From positions 1 to 43,583 of the forward strand of contig JAJYPA010000017.1 of NCBI GenBank assembly GCA_021795795.1: a stretch of DNA of 43,583 bases, read 5' to 3'. The position numbers and the translations under genes were made by a program. This DNA comes from Pseudomonadota bacterium. GTDB taxonomy: Bacteria; Pseudomonadota; Gammaproteobacteria; Halothiobacillales; Halothiobacillaceae. The notes under the pieces are model-generated. The model did not search any database and was not told where the DNA came from. It worked only from the letters and a program-made list of their open reading frames with translations. This document shows, piece after piece, positions 34,378 through 43,547 of this stretch (the stretch's first letter is position 1; each line of letters opens with the position of its first letter).

Positions 34378-34791
34378 AGCCTTCTTTTCCCCCTATTACC
34401 CTAAGCCCATCATAACATAAAAGTTTGCGTTATCCTTCGTATCAACGCGAGCAACAAGAGAATGTCAAGATCAGGATCAACGATCCGAACTCGCAGCGAA
34501 TAAACTACCGCATGTACTACAAGCTAGGACAGCTAACCATAATAACGAATCCTTCAATAACAAATCTTTAACAGCAATACATTCATCTACGTTATTCCTA
34601 ACCAGTAGACACGAACGAGAAATCTCCCACAACCCACAATCCTTCTCACCTCAAATCTGGGAGCGCGCCGGCTACCAGAAGATCTCGATGCCCACCCGGT
34701 CAATGCCGAAGCGCACACTGTTTACCAATGCGCGAAGAACATTAAAACTGATTTCTTCCAGACTCGAACGAGCACTAATAAACTTCCACAT
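34378..34791. other. Gap with probable promoter region of the ring-opening/hpx operon
   Basis: About 410 bases. A tandem 15-base imperfect repeat lies at 34541-34570 (AATAACGAATCCTTC then AATAACAAATCTTTA). A loose GG-N10-GC match on minus near 34494-34507 is too weak to call a sigma-54 site. The part nearest 34680 is G+C richer than the rest and encodes a short peptide described separately. No clear terminator was found after the flavin monooxygenase. Confidence 0.45.
34672..34791 (-). CDS. Possible small ORF of 39 residues, perhaps a gene tail remnant
   Basis: Directly after the flavin monooxygenase stop (TAA then ATG) a frame of 39 codons runs to a TAG. Its second half reads LRALVNSVRFGIDRVGIEIFW, split across a marked rise in G+C at about 34730. 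That half looks like the C-terminus of an older, G+C-richer gene fused at a recombination junction. I do not recognise it, there is no ribosome-binding site, and it may not be translated. Confidence 0.2.
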   Translation of the reverse strand: MWKFISARSSLEEISFNVLRALVNSVRFGIDRVGIEIFW

Positions 34792-36120
34792 TTACGAAAA
34801 GTATTCTACAATATCATCAGATATACGATCTTCTAATAGACTGGTGAAGAACATTGAGATCCCTCTAGCCAGCCTATTAAGTCCAAATTTATAACTGCTA
34901 ATCGATACAGATCCAATTTGCCCCATACTCATTGTCGATCCTCCGTTAAATAAAAAGATTCCAGCCCAACTTTTATTTTTGAAACGCATTTGATAGTGAG
35001 AGCCAAGATACGGATATTTTTCCCAGCCCTCAAGAGCGCGATCATCAAGCCCTTGGTAAATGTCGCCCCACTTAACTATATCATCACAAAATGGGGAGAA
35101 CAATTCCTCCCTCTCGCACTCGACACAAAATCCAGTAGCAGAAATAACAATATCATATTCTTGGATTCCTAACCTGATCTTGCCTCCCTTAACACTAATT
35201 TGCTGGTAAAGATCCGGACGGGAGTAAACTCGAGCCTTGTCGCTCGCAAGTACTCTATTGAAGTTGTGACTTGCTGGGGGAGTTCCATTCTTATTTATAG
35301 CCCTGAATATCTTTATTTTATTAACATCAGATAAAGAATAGTAGTTCTCAAGAAATATGTACTTCTCCATTTCCCTATAATATTCCTTTGTGGGAATAGA
35401 GTCACGTCGATACACCACATCTATGCTTTTTGCACCGCCCATTATACCAACATGTGCAGCATCAAAGGCAGATGCTCCAGCACCGACTATAAGGACCGCT
35501 TTCTCTTTAAATCCCAAACTTCCGAGAATAGGATCATTGGCGTGCACTAAAAACTCTGAGGGAATAATTCTTTCAAGCTCTCGCGGAACGTACCAACCAC
35601 CATATCCAGCCATGCCACTCGCTACAACCAGACATCTGCATCTAATCACTAGTTCACTTCCGTTGGCATTTATTTTCAGTGATATCGCATTATCATGGAA
35701 GTAAAATCGATTCACATTTGCATGGTATATTCCCCTAACGCCGACTCTATCCTTAAACCAAGACACGTAGGAAATCCAATCAAAACGAGTAAGATTAACA
35801 CATTCCAGCCAATATTGGTCACCGTACCGCTCCCTTATAAAGTATTCAATTGACAGATCGCATGACGACTCTTCCCACCCGTTGATATCTTTCGGGGATC
35901 TTAATCTTTCGTTGTAGCAGTGGATCCCCCATGAACCAATATCATGATCCGAGTTTCTATCTATTACTAAAACATCTGTGACTCCAATAGACATCAATTT
36001 ATGGTAAAGAATAACACCAGAGGGGCCAGCACCAATTATTATAACGGAATAATCAACATTAAAATCGGACGCTTTGACCCAGGCGTTTGCTCCGTAAATG
36101 CCCGTATAATCAATGCTCAT
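34792..36120 (-). CDS. Flavin-dependent monooxygenase-like oxidoreductase (FAD/NAD(P)-binding)
   Basis: Two-dinucleotide-binding flavoprotein of 442 residues. FAD loop VIIIGAGPSG at 27-36, then SWGIHCYNERLRSP; NAD(P) loop VLIVGAGASAFDAAH near 210, and VISATGF near 335. The layout resembles class B monooxygenases (N-hydroxylating and Baeyer-Villiger types) and not the PHBH-type urate hydroxylase HpxO. It overlaps the VOC gene by 11 nt. A single-oxygen insertion on a ring or an amine is a reasonable role; substrate unknown. It has low G+C and many Ile/Asn/Lys codons, like the genes up to the porin. Confidence 0.82.
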   Translation of the reverse strand: MSIDYTGIYGANAWVKASDFNVDYSVIIIGAGPSGVILYHKLMSIGVTDVLVIDRNSDHDIGSWGIHCYNERLRSPKDINGWEESSCDLSIEYFIRERYGDQYWLECVNLTRFDWISYVSWFKDRVGVRGIYHANVNRFYFHDNAISLKINANGSELVIRCRCLVVASGMAGYGGWYVPRELERIIPSEFLVHANDPILGSLGFKEKAVLIVGAGASAFDAAHVGIMGGAKSIDVVYRRDSIPTKEYYREMEKYIFLENYYSLSDVNKIKIFRAINKNGTPPASHNFNRVLASDKARVYSRPDLYQQISVKGGKIRLGIQEYDIVISATGFCVECEREELFSPFCDDIVKWGDIYQGLDDRALEGWEKYPYLGSHYQMRFKNKSWAGIFLFNGGSTMSMGQIGSVSISSYKFGLNRLARGISMFFTSLLEDRISDDIVEYFS

Positions 36121-36634
36121 TATTTATTGCTCTATGAATCGCTTCTCTGGTTTTGTCAAATTCATAAAAGGATTGGTTTGCTACGTATCTTTGTTCATCT
36201 GATATCTGCGCCATAAGTTCGTCGTATTCATCTGTCTTTTTAAACGTCAACTCAAGAAGGATCGCGTTTGGGTCGTATACGAATACTTGACGTAAGGTCG
36301 TACCTGGAACATCGAATTCTCGCCATAGCAACCCCACACGTTTCAACGCGCTGATTATATCTTTGTACCCAACGCAATTAATGGATATATGATCGACAGC
36401 CCCACTCCCGATATACGGAGCTCCAGAAGAGTCAATACCACGATCTCCTCCATATAAGTGGATTATCGCGTTACCGTCTTGGTCCGCAAGCCATGCGCCT
36501 GGGTAGCCGAATGCCGGTCGAGGTCCCCTTTTTAAACCCAAAATTAATTCGTAGAATTTACAAGTCAATTCTAGATCGTCAACTTTTATTGCCACATGAC
36601 TAACATTCAATGCTATAGATCTGTCAAATCCCAT
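36110..36634 (-). CDS. VOC family protein (glyoxalase/dioxygenase fold)
   Basis: Protein of 174 residues with a paired beta-alpha-beta VOC fold. Likely metal ligands H13 (NVSHVAIKV), H82 (AVDHISINC) and E128 (ILLELTF) match the family positions. The C-terminal 40 residues (from about DEYDELM) are helical and beyond the usual domain. It lies 2 nt after the ABC permease and overlaps the monooxygenase gene. Isomerase, lyase or ring-cleaving dioxygenase roles all occur in the family; here it probably handles the product of the monooxygenase. The ATG at 36634 has GGAGA 8 nt upstream. Confidence 0.85.
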   Translation of the reverse strand: MGFDRSIALNVSHVAIKVDDLELTCKFYELILGLKRGPRPAFGYPGAWLADQDGNAIIHLYGGDRGIDSSGAPYIGSGAVDHISINCVGYKDIISALKRVGLLWREFDVPGTTLRQVFVYDPNAILLELTFKKTDEYDELMAQISDEQRYVANQSFYEFDKTREAIHRAINNEH

Positions 36635-36636
36635 AT

Positions 36637-37410
36637 TTATCTCTCCGCAATATAATATTTGCTAACGTTTATAAATACGGAAAGGATTCGCACCAAACTA
36701 AACAATACGAAACCAATCAGGGCGGCACAAGCAATGGCCGCGAACAGCAGGGGAGTATCGAGAGAATAGGACGATTGGATTATTACGTAGCCCACTCCGC
36801 CGTCAGCTGTCACAAGCTCGCCGACCACTGCACCAACCACCGCCAACATGACTCCAAATTGCAATGCGGAAATCGTTCCAGGGATTGCTAGCGGTACGGT
36901 CACATTAAGAAATCTCCAAACCGGTCCATAACCAAATACTTGATATAACTCGGACCTCCCCCCGTCGACAACCATAAGACTTTGGGTCATTGAGATTGTC
37001 ATTGGCACAACGCAGATTGCGAATGCCGACATGATTCGAGACCAGATACCTTCTCCAAACCAGAGAACAAATAATGGTGCTACAGCCGGAATTGGCGTAG
37101 TTTGTAAGATTACGAGATATGGTGCTAGAGATTTTCTAACAATATTTATTTTGCTGCTAAAAGTGGCTATCAGGGATGCAGCAATAAATCCAAATCCAAG
37201 ACCAACGATAGCCTCTATTGCTGTCACCTCTGTTGCGGGCCAAAGCAATGGATAATGTTTGAAGAATTCTGATAAAATCTCTACTGGAGTAGGGAAGACG
37301 TAACTTTTGACACCAAGAATGCGTATTATTGCCCACCAAGTGATCAGAACAGTCATACCAAAGAGCGTTGGCGCGATAAGCTCGTTATTTATATATCTTT
37401 TAATTTTCAT
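36637..37410 (-). CDS. ABC transporter permease (second NMT1-type system)
   Basis: Inner-membrane permease of 257 residues with about six hydrophobic segments. KSYVFPTPVEILSEFFKHYPLLWPATEVT near the N-terminus and the SELYQVFGYGPVWRFLNVTVPLAIPG loop are typical of the SsuC/ThiX group. Overlaps the ATPase stop by ATGA, so the two are coupled. It is only distantly similar to the permease at 15244, so the two systems are separate acquisitions. Confidence 0.92.
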   Translation of the reverse strand: MKIKRYINNELIAPTLFGMTVLITWWAIIRILGVKSYVFPTPVEILSEFFKHYPLLWPATEVTAIEAIVGLGFGFIAASLIATFSSKINIVRKSLAPYLVILQTTPIPAVAPLFVLWFGEGIWSRIMSAFAICVVPMTISMTQSLMVVDGGRSELYQVFGYGPVWRFLNVTVPLAIPGTISALQFGVMLAVVGAVVGELVTADGGVGYVIIQSSYSLDTPLLFAAIACAALIGFVLFSLVRILSVFINVSKYYIAER

Positions 37411-38162
37411 GCAGCACTTACAGCCATTCCACGAACAACGAGATCGCGAACTATGCCAACCCGATTCGAAGATTTACGAAATTCTAATGATTCCCCTTTC
37501 ATCCAAGTATTAATTACTTGCAATCGTGAGCCATTACCCCTTTGTCCCGCTGCCATAATCCACACCTTACTAGAAAGCATACAGGCATCTTCTACAGAAT
37601 GTGTATTCATGATAAACGTTATCCCAGAATTATTCCATAAATCAAACACTAACCGTCCTAACTCCGTACGCCGCATCTCATCAAGCGCCGAGAATGGCTC
37701 ATCCATGAAAACAATATCTGGTTCACTAACCAGAGCCCGCGCAAAGGAAACACGCTGCTGCATACCCCCTGATAATTGTCTAGGCAGAAGCTTATCTTTA
37801 CCAGTAAGTCCCACGATCTCAAGCATCTTACGTGCTCTTCCAATTCCATCAGCCACATTGTCGACAAGCCCTGAGATCACGTTATCGATTGTATTTTTCC
37901 ATGGCAATAGCGTAGGTTGTTGCGGTACGTAGGAGAATTTCAGCTCATCTGCTTGGTAAATTAGGCCGGAGCTAACCTTCTCTACGCCAAGCAGGCATCG
38001 TAAAAGGGTGGTTTTTCCCGATCCACTAGAGCCCACGATGCAAATAAACTCTCCTCGGAGAACCTCAGCAGTGACTCCAGAGAATATGCAATTATCAGCA
38101 TATACCTTTGAGAGTCGTTCTAGCTTTATGAGGCGATTAGGTTTGTCATCGCTGATTGTCAT
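37407..38162 (-). CDS. ABC transporter ATP-binding protein (second system)
   Basis: ATPase of 251 residues. Walker A GSSGSGKTT near 38-46, QQPTLLPW after the Q-loop, signature LSGGMQQRVSFARAL, Walker B IVFMDEPFSALDE and switch His in MNTHSVEDA are intact. It works with the permease that overlaps it and the binding protein 68 nt upstream. Start at 38162 taken as the first ATG of the family-length frame. Confidence 0.92.
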   Translation of the reverse strand: MTISDDKPNRLIKLERLSKVYADNCIFSGVTAEVLRGEFICIVGSSGSGKTTLLRCLLGVEKVSSGLIYQADELKFSYVPQQPTLLPWKNTIDNVISGLVDNVADGIGRARKMLEIVGLTGKDKLLPRQLSGGMQQRVSFARALVSEPDIVFMDEPFSALDEMRRTELGRLVFDLWNNSGITFIMNTHSVEDACMLSSKVWIMAAGQRGNGSRLQVINTWMKGESLEFRKSSNRVGIVRDLVVRGMAVSAA

Positions 38163-38230
38163 AAATAGGCCTGTACTCTTGGTTTCATTGGTGAGCGCGC
38201 CCTGACTGTGAACATTAGTGTTACCTTCGG

Positions 38231-39220
38231 CTATTTACATTCTAAAAATTCACCATCATAGAAGTAACCAGGTGGCGGGATTTTTTTTCCCTCCGGCCAT
38301 GAAGAGATTTGTTTCATCTGCATTTCCATAGAAACAATTCGAGCGTCAGTCATTTTTCCGAAACATGTTGTCGGTGCCCCCTTGGATGTAAGGAGTGGTA
38401 TAACTGCGGATGCTTCCTGGAACAATTGCTTTGTTGTCTTCTGATGATTAAATGTTTTGATAATCGCGATTGTTTGTTTTGGGTGATTTATCGCGAATCG
38501 CCAGCCCTCCTGGGATGCCTGAACAAACTTTTTTACGACGTCTGGGTTTTTTGAAACATAATTTTTCTTGGCAAATAAAGTGTCAGCATACCAGTTAGGC
38601 ACATACTTAGCCATTTTAAATTCTCTGACCGGAACTCCTTGATCCGCAGATTCAAACGGCTCATTCCCAACATAACCATTCCATACAGGGACACTACCGC
38701 TAAGAAATGGAGCCAGGCTTAGTGTTTTTCTCACCGTTATAACGTTATCGGGGTTCACTCCAGCGTTCTTCAACATAACCGGCAGGAGAAGCTGAGACAG
38801 ACCACCAATATTAATCCCTATTTTCTTCCCTTCCCAATCTTTGATTGATTTAATGGATGAGCTTTTCTTCACCATAAACTCTTCATATGGTCGTTGGAAA
38901 TCCGCCATGAGCATTACTAGGTGCAGCCCATGTTCATACGCGTAGAAGATCGGCTCTGGCGTTTGAATCCCGAACTGGGCTGCGCCATCCGCCACCTCTT
39001 GAACCGTATTTATATTCGGTCCTCCAGATATGATCCTTACATTGAGTCCTTCTTTTTTATAATAGCCTTTACTTTTCGCAACTAGATATCCTGCGAACTG
39101 ATATTGCGGAACCCACTTCAGATACAAACTCACCTGCTCGCCCGCTTGCGCGACCCCGATACCGGATGCGAGGATACTCAGCGCTACAATTGCCCTCAGG
39201 CCTGATTTTCGATTAAACAT
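38231..39220 (-). CDS. NMT1/THI5-like (ThiY type) periplasmic binding protein
   Basis: Binding protein of 329 residues. Signal peptide about 1-26 (MFNRKSGLRAIVALSILAS, cleavage after AQA). The mature protein begins VSLYLKWVPQYQFAGYLVAKSKGYYKKEGLNV, close to proteins that bind pyrimidine precursors of thiamine or riboflavin, followed by VADGAAQFGIQTPEPIFYA. Pyrimidine-like or flavin-like ligand is thus the best guess. It has an AGGAG site 7 nt upstream and lies 30 nt after the porin gene, so outer- and inner-membrane uptake are co-expressed. Confidence 0.9.
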   Translation of the reverse strand: MFNRKSGLRAIVALSILASGIGVAQAGEQVSLYLKWVPQYQFAGYLVAKSKGYYKKEGLNVRIISGGPNINTVQEVADGAAQFGIQTPEPIFYAYEHGLHLVMLMADFQRPYEEFMVKKSSSIKSIKDWEGKKIGINIGGLSQLLLPVMLKNAGVNPDNVITVRKTLSLAPFLSGSVPVWNGYVGNEPFESADQGVPVREFKMAKYVPNWYADTLFAKKNYVSKNPDVVKKFVQASQEGWRFAINHPKQTIAIIKTFNHQKTTKQLFQEASAVIPLLTSKGAPTTCFGKMTDARIVSMEMQMKQISSWPEGKKIPPPGYFYDGEFLECK

Positions 39221-39250
39221 TGGCGACTCCTAATTATTGCAGAATGTAAT

Positions 39251-40519
39251 CTAAAAATTGTATACAAACATAAGGCGGTTTTGATAAAAGTTTGGGTGAG
39301 ACTGGTTTGACTCATTTGCATAAGAAGCAATATCCGTAATATTGAATCCTTTTGCCCAAACTGGTGAGTAAGATAAGATTATGTTATATTCACGATATAT
39401 CTGGAATACCGGCGATGTTCGCATGTGTAAGTAAGTATAACGAAGCTGCGTGAAAAGATGCGGTACGCCATAATAATCTAATTTTATGGTAGCTGCAGAT
39501 CCCGATCCGAGATCTTGTGTACTCGTCATTACCGGTTGGGCAAATATTGGACCTGAGTCCGTAATTGTATCATAGGGTGTTGCCAGCCCACCGTAATTGA
39601 AGCTAGTTGCGTGACCTGGGAGGTAGTCGTAGGCAAGCAAAAGCTTGCCGAACCCATTTTTAGCTCCTGCTTCAATTCCATACAACTGAGCGTTTACATT
39701 TCCCAAAAACCCGTTACTCTTTCCACTATGCATAAATTGTACACCGAGAATCGGGTTGATTGAGCCAACATCAAAGGTGTTTACCGATTGCGCCATATAC
39801 ATTCTTGCATATTGATAGTAGTTGTAAAACCATAGTTCACTATTTGTTTTCCAACCAATTTGCTTGTCAACCGTTCCTTTGTACTTTAATCCAACACTCA
39901 TGAACCCAGATGAGGATTTTCTGTCAGGCGGTAAATAGATGGAGTACGCTGTCTCTCGATTATAGTTGGCCTGATTAAAGTATCTCCAACGAAATATTCG
40001 TGTCCCGTACAGGGCAACATGTTTCGTTAAATGGTAGTCTAATGCAACACCCTCAAAGGTGATCGGTAGTATACGGTATCCGACGTCAGAAGCTGCCCAC
40101 GGCTGATCATTCAACTCCATGTAACCCACGCGCGCATTGAGGCCATAATCTTTATATTGCAAAAATGCTTGGCCCAAGGTGGTGAAGGACGGGCCGAGTG
40201 TAGGAGATACTAGATTTGGATTGGATGCGTGCGTTCCAAGTCCGCTTTGTCCCATCGGCTCCACCGCCGCTCGGAAACCATCTATATACGGCGTGCCCAG
40301 AAACAGCCCGCCACCAACCGAAAGGGTATATTGGTCATAAGGTGAGAAGTAATGATTGATACTTGTCCAGTCATATGCGGACACAAACCCCTTGATTTCC
40401 GCTTGGTTCAGCCACGAGGGCTCTGATTTGGCGTAGACGCTTGGCGCGGCGGTACTCAAAGAAACAGCTGCCATGACTAGGAATGACAGAGCGCACTTGT
40501 TCGGCCGAGGGGTAGACAT
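39251..40519 (-). CDS. OprD-like outer-membrane porin
   Basis: Beta-barrel channel of 422 residues. Signal peptide about 1-30 (hydrophobic CALSFLVMAAVSLSTAAPSVYA). Alternating strand pattern throughout and a terminal Phe (MFVYNF), required for barrel assembly. RILPITFEGVALDYHL resembles the OprD-family strand motif. Located between the oxygenase and the NMT1 binding protein on one strand, it probably admits the compound that the ABC system imports. A decayed paralogue of its 5' quarter and upstream region is at 2385-2780. The ATG at 40519 has GGAGA about 9 nt upstream. Confidence 0.87.
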   Translation of the reverse strand: MSTPRPNKCALSFLVMAAVSLSTAAPSVYAKSEPSWLNQAEIKGFVSAYDWTSINHYFSPYDQYTLSVGGGLFLGTPYIDGFRAAVEPMGQSGLGTHASNPNLVSPTLGPSFTTLGQAFLQYKDYGLNARVGYMELNDQPWAASDVGYRILPITFEGVALDYHLTKHVALYGTRIFRWRYFNQANYNRETAYSIYLPPDRKSSSGFMSVGLKYKGTVDKQIGWKTNSELWFYNYYQYARMYMAQSVNTFDVGSINPILGVQFMHSGKSNGFLGNVNAQLYGIEAGAKNGFGKLLLAYDYLPGHATSFNYGGLATPYDTITDSGPIFAQPVMTSTQDLGSGSAATIKLDYYGVPHLFTQLRYTYLHMRTSPVFQIYREYNIILSYSPVWAKGFNITDIASYANESNQSHPNFYQNRLMFVYNF

Positions 40520-40578
40520 TGGTTTCTTTCTCCATAAGCTGATGCCTGTCGTGGAGTATGCAAAACCTCGAGATGTAC

Positions 40579-40596
40579 GAGAATCTCTAATTTCTC
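40579..40596. promoter_or_regulatory. Inverted repeat upstream of the porin operon
   Basis: GAGAATCTCTAATTTCTC, arms GAGAA/TTCTC, sits 60 nt upstream of the porin ATG inside the 187-nt oxygenase-porin gap. It is identical to 2751-2768 ahead of the dead porin copy. The flanking TGTAC and CACCTATC are shared as well. It may mark the promoter or operator of this operon. Confidence 0.4.
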
Positions 40597-40706
40597 ACCT
40601 ATCCGTTGCGTAAAACGCATCGCACGAGTTAGCCGCTTTCCCAACGCAGGCAGTCTGCGAGGGGCAGCCGCTCTAGGCGGGCATCAGACAACCACTCGCC
40701 TATTTG

Positions 40707-41642
40707 CTAATAGGTTTCGGAAAATCGCCAGAGCATGTAGTCGAGACACGTCGTCTGGTTGTACTTGGGCGGATTTATCTCATCATAACAATCAGGTAGA
40801 CAATCGATGACAGTGTTCGGGTTGGGCTCGGCAAAAAATGCGATAGAATATCGATCCTCGGTCTCTGGGCTGACTACGCGATGGGGTGTGGATGTATAGC
40901 GATCATTGCTCCAGCGCGCCATCATGTCGCCAATGTTGACAACGAATGTCCCAGGACTGAACGGTGCATCTAGCCATTCACCCTCTGGATTGCGCACTTG
41001 TAGTCCACCCACAGGATCTTGGTAGAGCAAGGTGATGCACCCATAGTCGGTATGTTCGCCCGCACCTTTGCTAGCAACGGTAGCCAATTGTCGTGGTGGA
41101 TAGTGAATCATCCGTAAAGCGCTGATGGGTTCAGCAAACCGTTTTGCGAAAAAATCCTCGTCCGTTTTGAGCGCAATGGCAATTGCTTTGAGGAGGGTGA
41201 GGCTCAGCGCATGCATATCCTGATAGTGCTGTTCCCAGAGTTCCCGCCAACCAGGCAGATCCGGATGACGGTTGGGGCCACGCAGTGCCTTGCCTGCCAC
41301 GACGTCTGGATGGTCTGCTGGCAAGTGGTAACTCATCTCAAAGGTTTCCTTATAGTCACCTGGCCTGCCCGGATCGAGCTGCTCAGCAGCAATCGCGCCA
41401 TACCCTGTATGGGTGACACTTTTGGTAATATCGATCTTCAGCTTCTTTTCCAAGGGCAAGTTGAAGAAGTGGCGCCCGGCGGCCAACAATTTCTGGATGC
41501 GGAATTCGCTAATGTTGTGCCCCTTGATATAGAAGAAACCCCAGTTACGGCATGCTTTGTCGATCTGATCTGCAATGAGCGCCCAAGCTTCCCGATCATT
41601 TTGATAGAGAGAGCTGATATCTATTATTGGCATTTTGTCCAT
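40707..41642 (-). CDS. 2-oxoglutarate/Fe(II) oxygenase, isopenicillin-N-synthase family (second)
   Basis: Oxygenase of 311 residues. DIOX_N region MPIIDISSLYQ and WGFFYIKGHNI at 4-43; iron ligands H197 and D199 (EHTDYGCITLL) and H254 (STPHRV), with R264 in DRYSIAFF for 2-oxoglutarate. It has the YKETFEMSYHLP block typical of bacterial members annotated as 2OG-Fe(II) oxygenases of small molecules. The ATG at 41642 follows AGGGAG by 8 nt; the frame continues 40 codons upstream without family similarity. It precedes the porin by 187 nt on the same strand. A hydroxylation or N-dealkylation of an imported heterocycle is the most likely role; the substrate is not shown. Confidence 0.9.
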   Translation of the reverse strand: MDKMPIIDISSLYQNDREAWALIADQIDKACRNWGFFYIKGHNISEFRIQKLLAAGRHFFNLPLEKKLKIDITKSVTHTGYGAIAAEQLDPGRPGDYKETFEMSYHLPADHPDVVAGKALRGPNRHPDLPGWRELWEQHYQDMHALSLTLLKAIAIALKTDEDFFAKRFAEPISALRMIHYPPRQLATVASKGAGEHTDYGCITLLYQDPVGGLQVRNPEGEWLDAPFSPGTFVVNIGDMMARWSNDRYTSTPHRVVSPETEDRYSIAFFAEPNPNTVIDCLPDCYDEINPPKYNQTTCLDYMLWRFSETY

Positions 41643-42026
41643 GATTGAGACTCCCTGACTTACACACGACAAGAGATCGTGTAGAAAAGTGATGCAGATC
41701 GACAAGTTCCAACTGCATGACAATTTATGGAATTTACTAGCCTGCTCCCAGTATCTGTTCATTCACCCCGGGTTACCAGACATATTCTGGTACCTTCTAG
41801 TTTTTCGAAGTCTCTCCAACCAACTCGCGTCCAGCGCCAAGAACAGCGGCGACATCCCACTCTCGGTCTTCATTCACCAATCGGATCATCCTACCACCAA
41901 CGTGAAAGTTCCTCGCGTAGCCTTCATTCTGCCTGCCCCCTCGAGAATAAGTGCACATTCTCGCTGACACTGAGATGTCATTACGGAAAGGCCTATGTCA
42001 CAGGGTGAGTCACGGACCAACTTCTC
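41643..42026. other. Intergenic stretch between the oxygenase and the recombinase remnant
   Basis: About 380 bases with no supportable gene; the open frames here show no family signature. It holds the leader of the oxygenase gene and the inverted repeats noted. It may also contain one end of the element to which the recombinase belongs, but I see no attachment-site repeat. Confidence 0.5.
41664..41682. promoter_or_regulatory. Inverted repeat just upstream of the second oxygenase
   Basis: ACACGA CAAGAGA TCGTGT, a perfect 6-bp repeat, lies 22-40 nt upstream of the oxygenase ATG at 41642, overlapping the likely promoter-proximal leader. It may be an operator. A second imperfect repeat (GGTTACCAG/CTGGTACC) lies at 41771-41794. 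Confidence 0.3.
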
Positions 42027-43547
42027 TCAACCCAACATAATCGCCCCCATGATCAGGAGGTAGATGAACCCCGGCGAGGCCAACTCTGTCACTTTCTTCT
42101 CCTGTCGCGGAAACCTGGGGTAGATATGAAGCCAGGGCTTGGCGGATTCCGAATCTGGCAATTGTCGGGTTTCTATCACAACCCCTTTGTGCAGGCCCAA
42201 GGCATCGCGCCAACGCTGGCGCCAGACCGAGCGCTGCGCCGGGTCGTAGCTGACATAGACAATTTGTCCTGGCCTGATTCCCCAGTCGAAGAGGAGCTGC
42301 CGAAACGCTATAGCCTCCTCGGGCTCCTCCACCGTCCTCGCCAGAAAGTATCCCGACAGATCCCGCCACGCCTGACGCAGATAGCTCTCCAAGACCTGAC
42401 GGACTCTCTCTGGATCTTGCCGCAGACTCTTCCAAAACAAAGGCTGTAGATCCTGATAAATCAGACGGTCCGCTTTCTTGCGGATCCTTAGCGGTAAGGA
42501 GATGACCATTTTCCCGCCGGGAGTACGGAGTTTCAAAGGTCGATGGCGATTCCCCATTTTCCCTTGCGTGCCATAGATTTCCTCGGCTCGGGCCGCCATG
42601 GCGTGTAACTGCGCAACAGAATACGGGCTGCTCTCTGCCAGATGATCCCAGACCTCTGCTTTTCCGGCCTTGATGGCGACCATACCCTGCAGCAGAATCT
42701 GCCAGAGATATTCAAGGCGATCTTCGCCCAAGGATCCCACTCGCACCCCTTTGTTCTTGTGGGCTGGGCCCTTTTCGTTGGGAATCCGTACCCGGTTGGC
42801 GTATTGGCCACGCAACCGGCCCAGCAAACCGTCGATTCCCTCCCTAGCCATCACCCTATACAGGGTAGGCTGACTGAGTTCCGGCAAGAATGCTCGCCAC
42901 TGACTCTTACTGGCCGCCATCGGCGCCCGCAGATACAGCGCGAGGAGCAGGTCCAAAGTGTGGACATAATGATTCAGGCTGATCTCGGGGCCAGAGTGGC
43001 CGAGCAGGCTCGCCAGGATATAGAGGTGCTTGCGCGTCTGCTGGCTATGGCCAAGGAGTCTTACCACAAATTGGACAGCATCTCGCTGGTCTTCCTGCCA
43101 TGCCCGGGGTAGCGTCTCCTCCCTGAGCTGTGCCAAGGTCAGGTGCCAGAGCAGGTGATTGGCAAAGCTGTGGCGCAGGTGATGGATATGTACGCGCTCA
43201 TCGCCAGCGCCAAAACCGCGTCGCAGGTCCGGCCCCTTCCAGAGTGCCAAATTGCCTCCAGTCGGGTTGCGCCTGAAACGCCTGCTCACGACTATCCAGT
43301 GCCGCACTCAGCCGATCACAGGTCTCGACAAAGATATGCCCGGGCATGAGGGGACGCCCGTGTCGGGGCGCGTAAAGGTCGGTAGTAGATACTTCTGCAG
43401 GATGTTTTCTACCGTCTTGATCTGGGTGTTGCGCCACTGGATCCGCATCTCGTCGAACCATTGCTGTGCACACTCCGCAAAGACCGGGGTTTGCTCCCCT
43501 TCCTCCGCTCGTTGGGATCGAGTCTGCTGTTGCTGCGAAAGTATCAT
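42027..43547 (-). pseudogene. Tyrosine site-specific recombinase, frameshifted, with long C-terminal extension
   Basis: Broken integrase spread over three frames. The N-terminal DNA-binding part (43547-43308) reads FAECAQQWFDEMRIQWRNTQIKTVENILQKYLLPTF. A middle piece in a second frame (43198-43473) contains RPLMPGHIFVETCDRLSAALD. The catalytic end in a third frame starts near 43260 and has HHLRHSFANHLL (HxxR), LGHSGPEISLNHYVH (second His, nucleophile Tyr). The first catalytic Arg segment (TGLR.GE type) is not found, so part of the core is deleted. After the Tyr a further 290 or so residues of unknown function run to 42027, ending in a hydrophobic tail, which is unusual. It is the likely mobility gene of a neighbouring element lying beyond the window. 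Confidence 0.75.

Noticed and set aside
34494..34507. Possible sigma-54 site upstream of the second ring-opening gene
   Set aside because: Only the GG and GC spacing fits; flanking consensus bases are absent, so it is chance-level.
34792..36120. Urate hydroxylase (HpxO) for the flavin monooxygenase
   Set aside because: HpxO is a PHBH-type protein with a single dinucleotide fold; this protein has a second NAD(P)-binding GAGASAFD loop typical of class B monooxygenases.
41771..41794. GGTTACCAG/CTGGTACC repeat as a plus-strand terminator
   Set aside because: No plus-strand gene precedes it and the stem has an unpaired base; the T-run that follows is interrupted.
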